This document shows positions 21,904-22,274 of a DNA stretch of 22,274 bases, one piece after another (within the stretch, counting starts at the first letter, position 1; each line of letters starts with the position of its first letter). The stretch is from contig FR903635.1 in assembly GCA_000438115.1 (NCBI GenBank), positions 25,179 through 47,452 of the forward strand, in the 5' to 3' direction. The stretch comes from Prevotella sp. CAG:617. GTDB lineage: Bacteria > Bacteroidota > Bacteroidia > Bacteroidales > Bacteroidaceae. Under the pieces are notes generated by a model that worked only from the letters and a program-made list of their open reading frames with translations, searched no databases and had not been told where the DNA came from. The translations under genes and the position numbers were made by a program.

Positions 21904-22274
21904 ATGAAAGACAAGGAAATCAGACACGTCAATCTGAAAGACGCTGAATACAGTTTCCAGACAGAAGCCATGGGAGTAGAGGGTGACGTTTTGTTTCTGG
22001 ACGACGTAAGCAGATACGACAACCCCCTACAACCGCGCCGGCTTGGATTTATTACACACGCCCTGTGCCTGCAAGGAAGCGCCACATTCCGACTCAATTC
22101 GCAACCGCTGGAAATAAAAGCCGGCGAATTTCTTATCGGTACCGGCGAACAGGTTCTTGACAACTGTCAATGGACCCCCGATTTTAAAGGACGCTTCATG
22201 CTTGTATCGTCACGATATTCACAGGACAGCCTGATCGGGTTGCAAAGTTTTTTGCCCTACCTGGTATTCCTGCT
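21904..22274 (+). CDS. Probable AraC-family regulator, N-terminal part (3' end outside window)
   Basis: An ATG at 21904 opens a frame that runs off the window; 123 codons are visible. The protein starts MKDKEIRHVNLKDAEYSFQ and contains a cupin-like ligand-sensing segment: ITHALCLQGSATFRLNSQPL, then EIKAGEFLIGTGEQVLDNC. This strand pattern (…G.A.F..N…I..G.F.I) is characteristic of Bacteroidales AraC/XylS-type regulators, whose two helix-turn-helix motifs would lie past the window edge. The HTH is not seen, so the family call is by resemblance. It is divergent from tsaB with a 176-bp shared upstream region. No metabolic target can be named. Confidence 0.7.
   Translation, partial: MKDKEIRHVNLKDAEYSFQTEAMGVEGDVLFLDDVSRYDNPLQPRRLGFITHALCLQGSATFRLNSQPLEIKAGEFLIGTGEQVLDNCQWTPDFKGRFMLVSSRYSQDSLIGLQSFLPYLVFL

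Overview
This window comes from a chromosome of a Bacteroidales bacterium (Bacteroides, Phocaeicola or Prevotella-like; genus not settled) with fairly high G+C. Three things point there. Gene families such as DUF4290, DUF3943 and a short PASTA protein without a kinase are typical of the group. Most intergenic regions carry the Bacteroidetes promoter signature (a TTG-type -33 box and a TAnnTTTG -7 box). Clear Shine-Dalgarno sites are largely absent. All genes look like core or metabolic genes. I see no insertion sequence, phage gene, CRISPR array, tRNA or rRNA, and no convincing new multi-gene system.

Left part (1-3700, plus strand): the C-terminal part of a DXS-like transketolase whose active site departs from true DXS, then pta-ackA, which turn acetyl-CoA into acetate and ATP. 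Middle-left (3693-7352, minus strand): an etfB-etfA-acyl-CoA dehydrogenase operon, a flavin electron-transfer module suited to anaerobic acyl/enoyl-CoA redox chemistry. It is separated from the next cluster by a 480-bp intergenic region holding tandem terminators, a large inverted repeat and a long leader.

Middle (7834-10973, minus strand): rpmH (L34; 52 codons), then a PASTA membrane protein, an RluD-type pseudouridine synthase and D-Ala-D-Ala ligase in one likely operon. Next come an unusual glycerolipid-type acyltransferase (minus), a divergently transcribed secreted S41 peptidase (plus), and a convergent DUF3943 outer-membrane barrel candidate (minus). The last two share a bidirectional terminator.

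Right part (15927-21727, minus strand): a tight six-gene run read as tsaB, DUF4290, murA, rimM, dxr, rseP. It joins t6A tRNA modification, peptidoglycan precursor synthesis, ribosome maturation, isoprenoid precursor synthesis and intramembrane proteolysis. MurA carries Asp in place of the fosfomycin-target Cys. A divergent gene at the right edge encodes the N-terminus of a probable AraC-family regulator and is cut by the window end.

The points most worth a second look are the DXS-like protein lacking both phosphate-binding arginines, the Asp-type MurA, the 121-bp inverted repeat upstream of etfB, and a terminator pointing in the plus direction between two minus-strand genes.
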